Origin: Sclerotinia nivalis | Taxonomy: Eukaryota; Ascomycota; Leotiomycetes; Helotiales; Sclerotiniaceae | Assembly: GCA_029531795.1 (NCBI GenBank) | Contig: JAPEIS010000008.1 | Span: 372,001-436,000, forward strand | DNA length: 64,000 bases | Reading direction: 5' to 3' | In this document: piece after piece, positions 49,071 through 62,078 of the stretch | How positions within the stretch are numbered: the stretch's first letter is position 1 | Layout: the number at the start of each line of letters is the position of its first letter | Translations under genes and position numbers: made by a program | The notes under the pieces: model-generated | Told to the model about the DNA's origin: nothing | Databases searched by the model: none | Seen by the model: the letters and a program-made list of their open reading frames with translations, nothing else

Positions 49071-50089
49071 TTTGTAATGCCGAATATTATAACAAAAATT
49101 CTGATAATGTATCTGTTGTTGGTAATGATGATTTTATAGATTTCGATATAATAAAACAAAAGAAATAATAACAAAAAGATTAGCAAAATAAGAAAAAGAA
49201 GTTTAATCCTATAATTTCTTGCAATTATTATAGTAGGATCAGTTATTTTTAGATTGATTGTTATATCATTTATAATATCAATAGTAATCTTTTTTTTGGC
49301 AAACAGATTTCTATTAATGTCTTTTCCAATCATAATACTGTTGCTCTAATTAATCTGGCCCTTGTTCAATATACTACCGCCCCAGCTTTCCGAAACACTA
49401 ATAGGTCTAACAATAATCGCGGTGGATTTCGAGGAGGATATATTGATAATTGGGTACAAGATTAACAATATCTAAATCAAATACAATAGTAAGGTTATAT
49501 CGAATCAAAAAAGATTATCTTTATATTTGATTCAATTAAAAAAAGTCTTGAATAGAGAAAAGACTAATCTCTACGAAAAATCGCTTATAAAGAAATATTA
49601 AGGGCAAAAAGGTAAATCGAAAAATGGATAGATATAAATCATTACAATTCAATTTTATAAATAACAAATCTCTATTTGTTAAAACCATTATGTTTTTTGT
49701 ATATGAAAACCCTTTTATTATTACAAGTTTTATTGATAGTAGATACTTTGGAGAAGTTTTCATTGATCATTCTTTTGTTCTTAAATACAATATCGAAATA
49801 CAATTCTTATCTTTTTTTTGTGAACTTCGATTTGTCGATGAAAAGATTATCAATAGAATTATAGAATATTTTATAATAGAAATCGTTATAAGGGATTATT
49901 ATAAATATTGATCTTTTTATATTATTTAGCTTTCATTAAAAACATCATTAATCTTTGATTTACTATAATTACAATACTACAATCCTATTATCAATTGAAT
50001 AAAGATGAATTTAATATTTTCTTCAAATTATTGTATTTTCAATTGTTTGGTACATCATAATTCAAAACCAATTAGTATATCAATAATCC

Positions 50090-50252
50090 TGTTACGGGTT
50101 CATCTCCCTTCACTTGCACGTGATCATGTGTGCCTTAGGCACACATGCATACACTCACTTCTATATAGTCAAGTCACCTCCTTGACCTTCTTTCTCTCCT
50201 TGTAGTACAATTATAGATCAATTCTATATACATCTTTTCCTTTATTATGATA
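50090..50252 (+). repeat. A6 5' LTR
   Basis: 163 bp. Best copy of the LTR hairpin: arms CATGTGTGCC and GGCACACATG with loop TTA at 50125-50147. GTAGTACAA is intact. Confidence 0.92.
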
Positions 50253-50539
50253 GTTTATATTATCCTTTCAAAGGCTTCATCATTTTACGAAGTGATTTGG
50301 TCTTGTCAAATCATCTATAGGCTTCTGTATTTGTTTTCGATTGCTTTTGTATCGTTGTAATTCGTTTGTTTTTGTGTGGTTGTGTTTCTTATCTACTTTT
50401 GTGCAGTTTTTTTTTATTCGCTTTTGTGCAACTTTTGATCTTTGATTACTTCTGTGCGATTATATTTATTCGTAGGTTTCTGTGTTTGTTTTTGATTGTT
50501 TTTGTATGATTGTATTTTGTATTTGCAATTCTTTTTATA

Positions 50540-51913
50540 ATGGCTTTTAGTTCTATATTTGTTGGTGGTGCGACTCCTACTTCTATCGAGGGAGTTCGTG
50601 CTGGAATCCAACGAGTCTTTGATCAATAGCCTATTATTATGTAAATCCTAGTAGAATTGGATGCTTTGATAATATCAAACTTTGTTATCGATTCTGATGA
50701 ACAAATTGTTTATTTGAATTTTATTTTCTTTGTTATCGAAGATCGTTTTATTATTCAAGTTATTTATATTATTATTTAAACAAATAAGATTAAGGAATAC
50801 AAAGCGGAAAACGTTGGGCTTTTTCGTATTTTGATTAATAAGCAAGTTCAATTGGATACCAATAGTGTTGCCATTGATCAGAAACCGATTATTCTTTATC
50901 AAACTCAGAAGGATCTATTTGTTTTTAAAGATGAAAGATTTAATATTTTTGTTTGTCAAGAGGATTATCAATCCTGAAAGTTAGATTTGCAATTTTGTTG
51001 GATGATTGATTCACAACTCTTTGTTTTCGAACAAAAGAAGATTAGTTATGCTATCAGTTTTCTCGATGGTCAAATGCGACAAAAGTGTATTACGAATATC
51101 ATCAGATTTGTTGATGATCTTATTTGTTTCGATTCTGTTGTTTCGTTTTTGGCCAAATTGGACAAATTATATATCTCTGTAGATATTGAAAGGGAAGCTT
51201 TGTTCAAATTCGATAAGCTTTTTATAAATTCAAAGGAGTCCTTTTCAGCTTTCTTCTTTATATTATCTTATCTAGTTAACTTTTGCTACAAATCCGATTG
51301 CAAGATTGTTAATACAATGAAGCAAAAGGTTACTACCCCTTTTCGAACTTTGATTATTGGTGATTCGAATCCCTGTGCTGTTGACGATATTGATGGTTAG
51401 CAAAAGAAATTCTCTATTTGGAATCAGAATCTTTATAATGTTGAGTATTATAATCAAAATTCTGGTAATGTATTTGTTGTTGGTAATGATGATTTTATGG
51501 ATTTCGATATAATGAAACAAAAAGATTAGCAAAATAAGAAAAAGAAGTTTAATTCTACAATTTCTTGTAATTGTTGTAATAGGATCGATTATCTTCAAAT
51601 TGATTGTTATATTATTTATAATATCAATGGTAATCTTTTTTCTGGTAAATAGATTTCTATTAATGTCTTTTTCAATTATAATACCGCCGCCCCAATTAAT
51701 TTGGTTTTTATTCAAGATGTTATTGTTCTAGCTTTCCGAAACGTTAATAGATCTAACAATAATCGTGATAGATTTCGAGAAGGATATATTGATAATTGGG
51801 TATAAAGCTAATAATATCTGAATTAGATATAATAGTAAAATTATATTGAATTAAAGAAGGTTATCTTTATACTTGGTTCAATCAAGGAAAGTCCCGAATA
51901 AGGAAAAGATTAA
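50540..51913 (+). pseudogene. gag: A6 gag
   Basis: The frame begins with the ATG at 50540 and ends at TAA 51911-51913, 457 codons. A long open patch covers 50987-51400 (137 codons), where the family Gag core reads CWMIDSQLFVFEQKK and LAKLDKLYISVDIER. The zinc knuckle at about 51565-51612 keeps all Cys (SCNCC ... DCY), with the His changed to Tyr. The slippery heptamer at 51901-51907 is AGGAAAA. Its leader repeats are the shortest of all copies. Confidence 0.84.
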
Positions 51914-54900
51914 CTTTTGCAAAAAATCATTTGTGGAGGAATACTAAGGGTAAGAAAGTAAATCGAGGAATGAATAGATATGAATCATTATAGTTTAATT
52001 CTATGAATAGCAAATCTCTATTTGTTAAAATCATTATATTCTTTGTATATAAAAATTCTTTTATTATTATAAATCTCATCGATAGTGGATGTTCTGGAGA
52101 AGTCTTCGCTGATTGTTCTTTTATTCTCAAATACAATATTGAAATATAATTCTTATTTTTTTTTTGCAAGCTTCGATTTACTGATGGAAAAATCGTCGAT
52201 AGAATTACAGAATATTTTATAATAGAAATTGTTATAGGGGATTATTATAAATATTAGTTTTTTTATATTATTCAGCTTTCATTAAAGATACTATTAATCT
52301 TTAGTTTACCATAATTATAATATTATAATATTATTATCAATTGGATAGAAATGAATTTAATATTCTTTTCAAACTATTGTGTTTCCAATTGTTCGATATA
52401 TTATGATTCAAAACCAATTATCACATTAACAATCTTATCTTCGGCCAAAGAATAAAAGAATCTAACAAAAGTTATTCTATAATAGATTATCGATGCTATC
52501 GAATCTTTAAATAAATTCCTTATTGACTTTGATATAAAAATCAAATGTACGGATTATAAATATTGCTTTCCCTATATCGAAGATTGTTCAAAAGATAATA
52601 CTGACTTTCTATCTATTCAAATACTTTCTGTTCTTAAAGGAGTTCTTTATAAAAAACCTTTTATTGAAGAGATATCAGATAAGGGTTATATATCACAATC
52701 TGACGATTCTTCTGTTGATTTTAAATTTCAATAAGGTTTGATGTTTAGTATAAATCATTATCGAACAAAGTATTATAGGGAATTAAATAATCAGGTACAA
52801 ATGATTCCAAATTGTCTGTATCCAAAGTCGATTTTGAAAATTGCAGATCGATATCGCTTTGTTTATAGTTTAAAAAACTATTTGTTTTTGTTTTCTATTG
52901 AAAAACTTTCTATATCTATTTATAAGGATACAAATTCAAATATAAATGATATTCGTTGATTGTAAGTTTCTAGCTTTGTTTCGTTCTGTCAACAAGATAA
53001 TGTTCGGGTTATCCGATTGATATGGGATGAATTGGATACTATATAGAAAATTATTGAGTAAGATTATCTATAATAGACTATATTGTTCCTGATACTTATA
53101 GAAAAGGATTTTCGATTGATTTTATAAAGGCAAGGTAATATAGTAGAAATGCTCTCTAAAACTCCGTTACAACTTTATGATTTTGTATACGATTGCTATA
53201 AACCACTCCATCTACAAAAGATCTCTGAAATTGATATCAACAAATTTTTAATCAACAAACCTTCCCTTAATAACGATCAAATACAATAAAGGCTCTTTAT
53301 ATAATTACAAAATAAACTTTTTGTTTTTCTTCTACATTATATAGATAGATTATCACTTCGCTGAATCTAGGATTACAAGATTGAATTGATATTTAATAAA
53401 GAGCTACCTTACTTCAAAAACTATTTTCTATTATCAATAAAATTGATGATAATATACAAATAACTCGATAATAATCTTTCCAAAAGATTCATTCGGGAAT
53501 CGAGGTTGTAATGTACTTTTCCTTTACTATTAATTACCAAACCTAGAAGGGGGGTTTATATCTGTTAAGATTATCGAGAATTTAATAATGTTATTATAAA
53601 AAATCGTTATCCATTATCTATTGTTCGCAAAACATTAAACACTTTTTACAATACAAAAATTTATACTAAGCTTGATATCATTACAGTATTCAACAAATTA
53701 CGAATCGCCGAAGAAAATGAATAGAAAACTACATTTATTATTCATTTTGGTCTTTTTGAATCTCTAATTATACCTTTTGATCTTTGTAATATATTTATAT
53801 TGTTTCAATATTATATTAATCATATATTTTTCGACGAATTGAATAAGTATTACATTATGTATCTCAATGATAACTTAATCTACTCCGATAATCCCGTAAA
53901 GCATAAGAAGCATATTCGTTAAATGGTTCAAAAGTTAATGGATATTGGATTACAGATTGATATTAACAAATGCGAATTCGAAATTACGAAAACAAAGTAT
54001 CTGGGTTTTATTATTACAACCGAAAGCATCGAAATGGATCAAGAAAAGATCATAACTATTATATCTTGGGAGTTGTTTTTGTATATAAAGGATTTACAAC
54101 GATTTCTTAACTTCATTAATTTCTACCGGTGTTTTATAAAAGATTTTTCAAAGATTTGTTGTTTTTTCAATGATTTCTTGCAAAAGAATATTATATAAAA
54201 ATAGATTATAAATTATATAAAGGCTTTTGATACTTTAAAAAAAGCTTTTACAACAACACCGATTTTGGTATACTTCGATTACAGACAGAAAACTGTTTTG
54301 GAAACCAACATTTCCGATTGAATCTCAAAAGGAGTTCTTTCGTAATACAATAATAATAACATTTTATATTCGATCGTTTACTTTTCATTTAAATATACAA
54401 TAACGAAATACAATTATAAAATCTACAATAAGGAATTATTCGTTATTATCAAAACAATAGAAAAATAATACTCGAAACTCTAGAATTCACAAAAAGAATT
54501 CGAAATTCTTATTGATTACAAAAACCTCGAATATTTTATAATTATAAAGACCCTCAATCAATAACAAATACAATAATCCGAATTTCTATTTCAATATAAT
54601 TTCTATATAGTTTATCAATCGGAAAACAAAACTATTCGATCAAACCTATTCAACAGAAAACACGAAGATCGATTGTATCGCTCTGATCCAAACGATAAGC
54701 GTTTAAAAAATCGAAAATGCGTTGTCCTTCTTTAAAACCATTTTGATATCAATCTTTATAAAGATTTGATTAAATATATCAATTTAGCATTGATGAAAAC
54801 AATAGTACCATTTTACAATCAATTAATTGATATCTTAATCGATATAGTATATACTAAATCCAATATTATAGATCAACTTATCTTTACTCTTAATAATTCA

Positions 54901-56505
54901 TCAATGATTAAATAGCCAAAGAAGTATCATAAGATTCTTCAGATTACTATACAGAATTGTTCGATCCAAAATAATAGAATTTACTATCGGAATAAGCTTT
55001 GGATTCCATTAGACGATAAGTTCAAGCTTCAAATTATCTATCGGATTTATTTTTCTAATCTTATCGATTATTCTAATCGAACTAAAACAATTGATCTTGT
55101 CTTTTATATATACTAATGATCTAATATACATTTGGAAATCATATTCTATATAAAGACCTACAAACTTTATACTCATATCAAATCGTTTAAATCAATGTTT
55201 CCTGGATTTTTGAAACTGTTATTTATCCTTTTTCATATATAATCTAATATCTCAATCGATTATATTATATCATTCCCAAATTGTACTCGTTATAATTCTA
55301 CTTATAAATATATCTTAATAATAATCTATAAACTAACCAAAATAAAATATTTCATCGATATACATATACTAATAACAAAGAAACTAATCGATACCTTCAT
55401 CAACTGTATTTATACACTTTATAGATTTCCGAACAATATCATTTCCGATTAAGAAATACAATTCGTATCAAGATTCTAATTACAATTTTTGAAGCGATTG
55501 GAAATTATTTTAAAACATTTTTCAGTTTTTCATTTTTAAATAAATAATCAAACCAAATATATTAATTCGGTTCTGGAATAGTATTTATAAGCTTTTGTTA
55601 ACTATCATCAAGATAATTGATTGGATTGATTATCCTTAACCGAATTTATATCCAATAATGTAATTTCTGAAACGATTAATTACTCGCTCTTTTTCGCCAA
55701 TTATAATTTTAATCTGCATTTAGGTATTGAGTTTAGTAAATCTTATTTATCGAATATGATTTTAATACAAAAACAGGAATTCTTTAAAGATAATCGGATT
55801 GCGGATCATATAGAATATATTTTGAAGCAATTTCGCGTTTTTGTATAATAGATAATTGCTATTTATAAGAACTATACTAATCATTATCATTTTGATTCAC
55901 TTTGCTACACAATTGATCAGAAAGTCTATATCAATATTAAGAATATAAAGATTTCATATAAAACAAAAAAACTAGATAATAAATAAATCAGCCCTTATAA
56001 AATTATTAAAGTTTATCCTTATATTTGTCTTATTCAATTGTCTAAAAACATTAAAATCTTCTCTGTTTTCTATCATTCTTTTTTACTTCCAATTCATACT
56101 AATCCTCATTTCTCAATTTAAACAACGATTAATGAATCAAAGTTCTTAACTATACAAAACAAAGTTTTGAAATAGAACGATGATAAAAATGAACTTATTC
56201 AAAAATGAATATTTGAAAGAGTTTTAGATAATCACAATAAAAATGACCACCATTATTTGATCAAATGAAAACACTACACACCAATTTGACAATTAGCTAA
56301 TAATTTAAAGGATAACAAGAAAGTTCTTATTGAATATTATTGCCTTCACCCAGAAAAGCCAAAACCACCAACTTGGGTTCTAAAACACCCCAACACTACT
56401 ATATTGTAATCGGAACCACAGAATTTGCAACCGGAATTATACAATGTAATTATTACGTCTACTCTACAAAGATCCATTCATATTAAGACTATTCGTTTCG
56501 CTTAA
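51901..56505 (+). pseudogene. pol: A6 pol: PR to chromodomain
   Basis: About 1,535 codons. This is the only A copy with the retropepsin active site intact: LIDSGCSGEV, with the Asp at 52081. RT has YLND in place of YLDD (about 53860) and the open patch 53923-54198 with DLQRFLNFINFYRCF. RNase H and integrase follow with many stops. The chromodomain is at about 56191-56370 (HYLIK, HYTPI), with its Trp codons changed to TGA. A CAA at 56417-56430, where other copies have TAA, shows that Pol continues past that point to the stop at 56503. Confidence 0.86.
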
Positions 56506-56701
56506 AAGTATATTATATATTATTGTAATAAAGGATATAGTATTTGAGATATCGTATATTGAAGGATATTACATTATTAAGGAATACCATACGTTTTTGT
56601 TCGGAGATCTAATTGAAAAAAGAGACTTATATTTTTTCTTTATTTTTCTTTATTTTTTAATGTCTATTTGAGGTCAAATGGGTTTCTTGAAAAAGGGGTA
56701 C

Positions 56702-56864
56702 TGTTACGGGTTCATCCCCCTTCACCTGCACATGATCATATATGCCTTAGGCACACATGCATACACTCACTTCTATATAGTCAGGTCACCTCCTTGACCT
56801 TCTTCCCCTCCTCGTAGTACAACTATAGATCAACCCTATATATACCTTTTCTCTCACCGTGATA
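56702..56864 (+). repeat. A6/A4 shared 3' LTR
   Basis: 163 bp, starting TGTTACGGG, ending GTGATA, followed by GATAT. It is better preserved than the internal sequence before it. It is probably a product of recombination between two 3' LTRs. Confidence 0.9.
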
Positions 56865-59800
56865 GATATCTAGAAAAAGAAGTATTCGAATATTTAATGT
56901 TTGCAATACGAAATGTCAAGATAAAAGGTATCATTTGTATCGAATATACAGATTGTATTTATATCTATATAAAACAGATCATCTTTTGTATATCAAATAA
57001 TTGCTAATCGCTTCGACTATTCTACAAAATCCAATAAGATCTTTTTGATTTCGATAAAGAATATACAAATGTATTGTAGTTTCTTATAATCAAAGATATA
57101 TATAATAGTAAGATCTTTTTGTATCCTTTTTATAGAAAGATTTATAATGAAGTGTTTTTTATTATACAAAGTTTCTTTGTTTGGGTTTACTGTAAGTATG
57201 ATTTAATAATCATAGAAATCAAACAGAATAACGATATATCTATCATTAGTATTATAGGAGATATATTCTTCGAGAAATAAATTAAACAAAAAGGTATTGA
57301 ATTTGAACTATCCTCTTCTTATATACATGAATCCAATGGAGGATCAGAACGTATAGGACAAGAAATAGTCACCAAATAGATCAAAATGAGAATCACATTG
57401 GGTTTACTAGACAAATTATGGATAGAAGTAATGCAAGCCGTAATCTACTTGTATAATATAAACCTTTTGAAGGTCAAATCCTTCAAATCTCCAAATGAGA
57501 TATTCGATATATAATTCCGTGATTACTTTTGCAAAGATAATTCTTTATTCTAATTGGAATGGGATCTATAAATACAGATGTAAAGTCTACCCTTTGGATA
57601 AAAATAGAAAGATTGAATTCAATAGAAGATAGTATAAAACCAACCTTCGAATATATATTGGGTATTTAATGGACTATATTCCAAGTATACTGATCTACTG
57701 TATATAGATATCCAAACTCAATAAAATTATTATTATTCGAAATGTTATATTCAATAAAGATTTCATTTATCGTATAAATTCTATCAACCAAATGATCGAT
57801 ATTTATAATACGGAAGAGTTCAAGCAATTAGCAAAAGCCCTCAATATATAGGATTACATCGAAATAGATAGAACGATTATTCAATATAAGGATAATCGTA
57901 ATGACTTCATTTATTTATCCATTTTCATTGATCGGAAAACTCTTAATTCAATCATCAAGCGCATTTCAGATCCACTATTCATAAACGAATTGGTCTTAGG
58001 GGTAGAAAAGGATCTAGAGGGTAATAATAAAAATACAAAATCTGATCTAGAACCATCCAATTCATCTAATTCTTCAGGTGACAACAATGGGGCAAGCAAT
58101 GGAGATATGCAAGCACTAATCGATCCTTTTATTGAAGAGATCAGAAATACCGATTCTGTTATTGAAGAGCAATTATATCTCGTAGGTAAAAATGATGGTG
58201 ATGTTCAAAGGGATATTCGTAATGATAACTCGAACCCCGATCTTGCGGAATATATTGATATGGGGAATATAGAGTTTAAGCCTACTGATCGTATTATCGA
58301 AGTTCTTTATAATGAATACAAAAGTGATTCAAAGCTTCCTTTAATCGATCAATTACAATATTTCAAAAAGAAGCAAGCATATTAACGCGATCAACTAGAG
58401 TATACTATAAAAGAAATCCAATCATTAGAAAGATTGTTGTGCTCTATATTGTTTTTCGACAGGTTTATTAAGGATTCACGGATTTATAATCTTGAAAGGA
58501 TATTCAAAAGAATTCGCTTTATAAGGATTGAAATACCCAGAGTTCAGATTAATCTATCTGAGTTTCAATCATTCAATTTTTTATCGGAGTTATCTTTTTT
58601 CCAATACTATACTCCAAAGCAACTAACACATACCCGAAAACAATTGTATATACAACAATACTATCAAGAAAATAACTTCAACACTGAATCTTATATAGGA
58701 ATCGTTATTATATAAAAAACGGGTTTATCGGAACTAAACCATCTCAACAACTTTCATTCTATCTTTTGACCCGATCTAATTGAAATGGATAATATAGAAG
58801 AACATTCCCAATTTGTAACAATTCATAATATAATCATCACTGGAATTGAAACAAAACCACTATTGTTATTTATTTAATCTACTATTTATAGATCACAAAC
58901 AATATCTCTTCCTCGAATTCATATCTCCACAATTCCAAAACTACCCCGCTTTTATTATCAATTAGAAGAACATCAAATGAGATATTAATTCAAACAAGAT
59001 TACAATCTTAAGATTAATAATCTTAAGATCAGAAATACCTAATATGAAATCGACTCCGGATCGGAATTTATAAAACCGATCCCTTTTCAATAGATATTTA
59101 TATATAAATACAATAATCAAAGTTTAATTATTTATTATTATTCTCGTTTAATAATATAAAAAGATCTCCAAGCTAAAAGTACAATTGAAACTATTTATAT
59201 TGTTACATTTGCTAATCGATCATTCTGAATCGTTATAGCAATTGTTGTTAAATACGATCTCGAAATTAAGTAATATAACATAATCAATATCTTTATTAAT
59301 ACTTTGTACAAACCTTTTTGGTATTCCAATTGTATACTATCTTTTTGATGATTATAAAGTCCCCAACAAATATATCATTATCGATCGAGTATTATATAGT
59401 CTCCGTGATTCTCCCGTAATATAATTCAGGGATTTCATTCGAACGTTCGAAAAACTAGAACTAGTATAATATAAAAAGAAACCGTATCTCTATATCAACC
59501 TAGAATATATTGTTATAATCCTATTCTTTGTAGATGATATTTAGATTATATATTATAAAAAGAATAAACCAATTACTACAAAAATCATCGAAGGAATCAA
59601 AACTGTATACAAATTATATAATCTTGGAGATATAGAATGATTCCTAGGAATATATATCCTTTGTAATCGATCCAAGAAAAAGCTGTAGCTAGTTTATAAT
59701 ATATATATTGAGAAGATTACTAAGAAATTTAAAGTAACAAATAGAACTATATGTATATCACTTCTTATAATAGTATTTCGAAAAAATTCAGATCAAGCTT

Positions 59801-60512
59801 CTATATATATAGTCAAATTGTATCAAGAGAAAGTGGGATCAGTTTTATACACTATAATCACAATAAAAGCAAACATCTTATTCGCTACTTTATAACTAAA
59901 CCATTACTTGACCAATCCATCGACCGAACATATAAAAGCTATTGATCATTGCCTTGAATACCTTTGGAATACAAGGTTTTTTGCAATACAATACAGTGAT
60001 GATTAGCTACTACAATTTCTCGTCTTCTCAGATACTTCTTTTGTGGATAATCCAAATACTCGTAAATTATCCCAAAAATATATTATATCCCTTTTCGGTA
60101 GTTTAATTGTATAAAAAACATCTAAACAGAATATTATAACTACTTCAACTATTGAAGCTGAACTACTCAATATCGAATATACATCAAAAGAAATTATAGT
60201 AACTCTTCACTTCCTAAAGGAAATCGATTTTGTAGTGAAAGAATCAATATCAATATTCTATAATAACCAACAAACAATAAAACTAGTAATTAATAAGAAC
60301 GAACAAATCACTACAAAGCTTAGGTATATCGATATACAGAATATATAATTGCAATAGGAATATTCAAAAGGGAGCTTTTATATGATCTACCTTCCAACTG
60401 CCGATATAACGATCGACAAATTCATCAAGAACCTCACATAACAAAAGTTCGAACACTTCCGTTCTCTCCTGAACCTACAGAATATTAGCAACAGAATTAC
60501 AAAGATTGAATA
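56865..60512 (+). pseudogene. pol: D pol: integrase, RT, RNase H
   Basis: Continues D after the gypsy cluster. The integrase core runs from about 57030 (DLFDFDKEYTN, first Asp) through GIEFELSSSYIHESNGGSER (catalytic Glu), then LGLLDKLWIEVMQAVIYLYN. An acidic, Ser/Asn-rich linker follows, open at 57990-58385 and 58434-58715, in a frame one base off the integrase. RT ends with FVDDI near 59540 and YNLGDIEWFLGIYI near 59620. RNase H is at about 59750-60500 (STEHIKAIDHCLEYL; SDTSFVDNPNTRK; STIEAELLNIEY; FYMIYLPTADITIDKF). Stops and at least one frameshift inactivate it. Mutation is lighter than in C1. Confidence 0.85.
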
Positions 60513-61071
60513 AAAATAATTACAGATTATCTGCTACATTGTACACTTTCGAACTTAACACTATCATAATACCATACTAAATTGGTGAAATTTGCTCGTA
60601 TATACACACATCACTAGCTAATTCGTGATTATTGTTACAATATCCTCCTACTCAAAAACCCATAATGGAACAAAAGCTATTCAATTCATTACCGATTATT
60701 CCTATTATCTTTTCTTCTCTTCAATATCTCTCCTCTCCTTGATCCTCGGTATAAAAATGATACTACTCAAAATTGGATAGGAAACTGATTGTATATATCT
60801 ACGAACGAATTTTATCAAATTAGTATACGATCGAATGCCTCCTCTATCCATTTTGGTACGATTAGTGTTATATATAATACTAACTGAAAGGTGTAATCTA
60901 CCTACTAACCGATCATACTCTCCTTTTTCGAATCTCATCGGGCTCTTCGAAACCTCATTATATTGTTTGATTAATTCGATTATATTAATTACAAACCATC
61001 TGTAGCATTATACTCATACGAACAAAACACTACTATAATACTATACAAAATTGATGAAATTTGATCGCATA
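60513..61071. other. Non-coding stretch of D with a direct repeat
   Basis: Two imperfect direct repeats of about 96 bp lie at 60531-60627 and 61000-61071 (the second continues at 62083-62106 past the inverted-repeat element). Roughly four fifths of positions agree. Between them are about 370 bases with a weak resemblance to retroelement integrase (a patch reading AIQFITDYSYY), too poor to call. The whole could be a small terminal-repeat element or a local duplication. Copia elements normally have only a short stretch here. Confidence 0.45.
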
Positions 61072-62078
61072 TGTTCCGGGGCATTGGCCAATTTCGGGAT
61101 TCGCCAATCAACATAGTGCATTGGCCAATAAACTACATTTTTGAATGAACTAGTTCATTGCCCAATATACCCAGTTCAGATAATAATAAGACTATTCGCA
61201 AATGAGCTAATTCATTCATAAATACTCTAAGATCTACTATACTATAATATATCATTATTCTCTATATTCTTTCTATTCAATTGATATTCTACAATCGTTT
61301 CATACCTTTTACAAGATAATTTATTCATTTATTCATTCAAAATATCAGAAAACATCACTTTCCAAAAGCAAAATGCTTCCACCAATCCTGATTTCGAATC
61401 CTTTCCTGAAAATATTCGAATGGAATTCAAGAATATAATCAATAATATAGATTATAAATCCAAGGAACAGTTAGAACCTTATATATAGTATAAAATAAAG
61501 GTTTATCTTGAAGATCCTACCCTTAAAGCTTCAAATCAAGCAGAGCGAAATATTAAATTCGCTGCTAATCAAAAATATAAGCTTCAAAATGGTCGACTAT
61601 TCCGAAAAGTCTATAGACGATACCCTACTCGATATACTATATTTAATAATGAGGCTTTTGATATTATTAAATCAATACATCTTTGATTGAATCATTGTGG
61701 CCGGGACAAGCTTTATTATAAGGTTAGTTCAGAATATTATAATATCAATAATAAAGAATGCGATTGGGTTGTATAGCACTGTCGCTATTGTACTCTGAAT
61801 ATAGAGGGGTATTATTAATATATATACTAGTTTATTTGCAAATGAATTAGTATATTGAATAATTTATTTTTGTATAAATGTAGTTCATTCGTGAATATAC
61901 TAATCCATTCGTGAATATCCTAGCCCATTTGTGAATAACCTCATTATTATCTGAACTAGGTGCATTGGACAATGAGCTAGTTCATTCAAAAATGCAGTTT
62001 ATTGGCCAATAAACTAGCTCATTTACCAATCAACATAGTTGATTGGCGAATCCCTATATTGGCCAATGCCCCGGAACA
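61072..62078 (+). mobile_element. 1,007-bp inverted-repeat DNA element
   Basis: It starts TGTTCCGGGGCATTGGCCAA, ends with the reverse complement, and is flanked by CATA (61068-61071 and 62079-62082). The terminal inverted repeats run about 130-150 bp with a small gap, and contain smaller repeats around ATTGGCCAATAAACT. Near the right end, 61860-61940, there are several copies of a ~23-bp unit around CATTCGTGAATAT. Removing the element restores a sequence paralogous to 60580-60627. It carries one damaged reading frame with an integrase-type zinc-binding domain. Confidence 0.87.
61321..61818 (+). pseudogene. Integrase HHCC-domain protein of the inverted-repeat element
   Basis: One frame, about 165 codons, with three in-frame stops that fit RIP at Gln, Arg or Gln. 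The N-terminal part is unremarkable. The block NQKYKLQNGRLFRKVYRR leads to a zinc-binding motif: His at 61678, His at 61693, Cys at 61780 and Cys at 61789 (His-x4-His, then Cys-x2-Cys), with HCGRDKLYYKV and EYYNI in between. This is the layout of the integrase H2C2 domain found in gypsy elements and in Ginger/GIN-type transposons. No catalytic core follows; the frame ends at 61816-61818, so the element would depend on a full-length relative. The upstream start is not clear. Confidence 0.6.

Larger units (their letters stand above)
41383..49567 (+). pseudogene. gag: A4 gag, split by A5
   Basis: The ATG at 41383 (context CAATGGTTTC) starts a frame that reaches 42279, skips the 6,791-bp A5 element plus duplication, and continues in phase from 49076 to the TAA at 49565. 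A patch at 41992-42243 is open for 83 codons and matches A2 gag. The zinc knuckle near 49219-49265 is damaged (Cys to Tyr changes). Stops are RIP-type throughout. Confidence 0.8.
40852..50089 (+). mobile_element. Gypsy A4, 5' half only, interrupted by A5
   Basis: The 5' LTR (40852-41014) is preceded by GATAT, and the matching GATAT follows the LTR at 56702-56864. Gag begins at 41383, is interrupted by A5 (42280-49070) and resumes at 49071. The slippery site (GAGAAAA, 49555-49561) and gag stop (49565-49567) follow, then protease with Asp-Ser-Arg in place of Asp-Ser-Gly. The copy stops in the linker before RT at 50089, where the A6 5' LTR begins. Its RT, RNase H and integrase are absent. Confidence 0.88.
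50090..56864 (+). mobile_element. Gypsy A6, complete chromovirus fused to the A4 end
   Basis: LTRs at 50090-50252 and 56702-56864. The left flank (AATCC) is A4 linker, but the right flank (GATAT) is copia D and matches the duplication left of A4, not of A6. The simplest reading is that A6 inserted into A4 and that recombination between the 3' LTRs of A6 and A4 deleted the rest of A4. Domain order is complete and pol is in one frame to its stop at 56503-56505. Confidence 0.9.

Noticed and set aside
60705..60938. Minus-strand frame of 77 codons
   Set aside because: It has no recognisable motif and biased composition, and lies in the repeat-bounded non-coding part of D.
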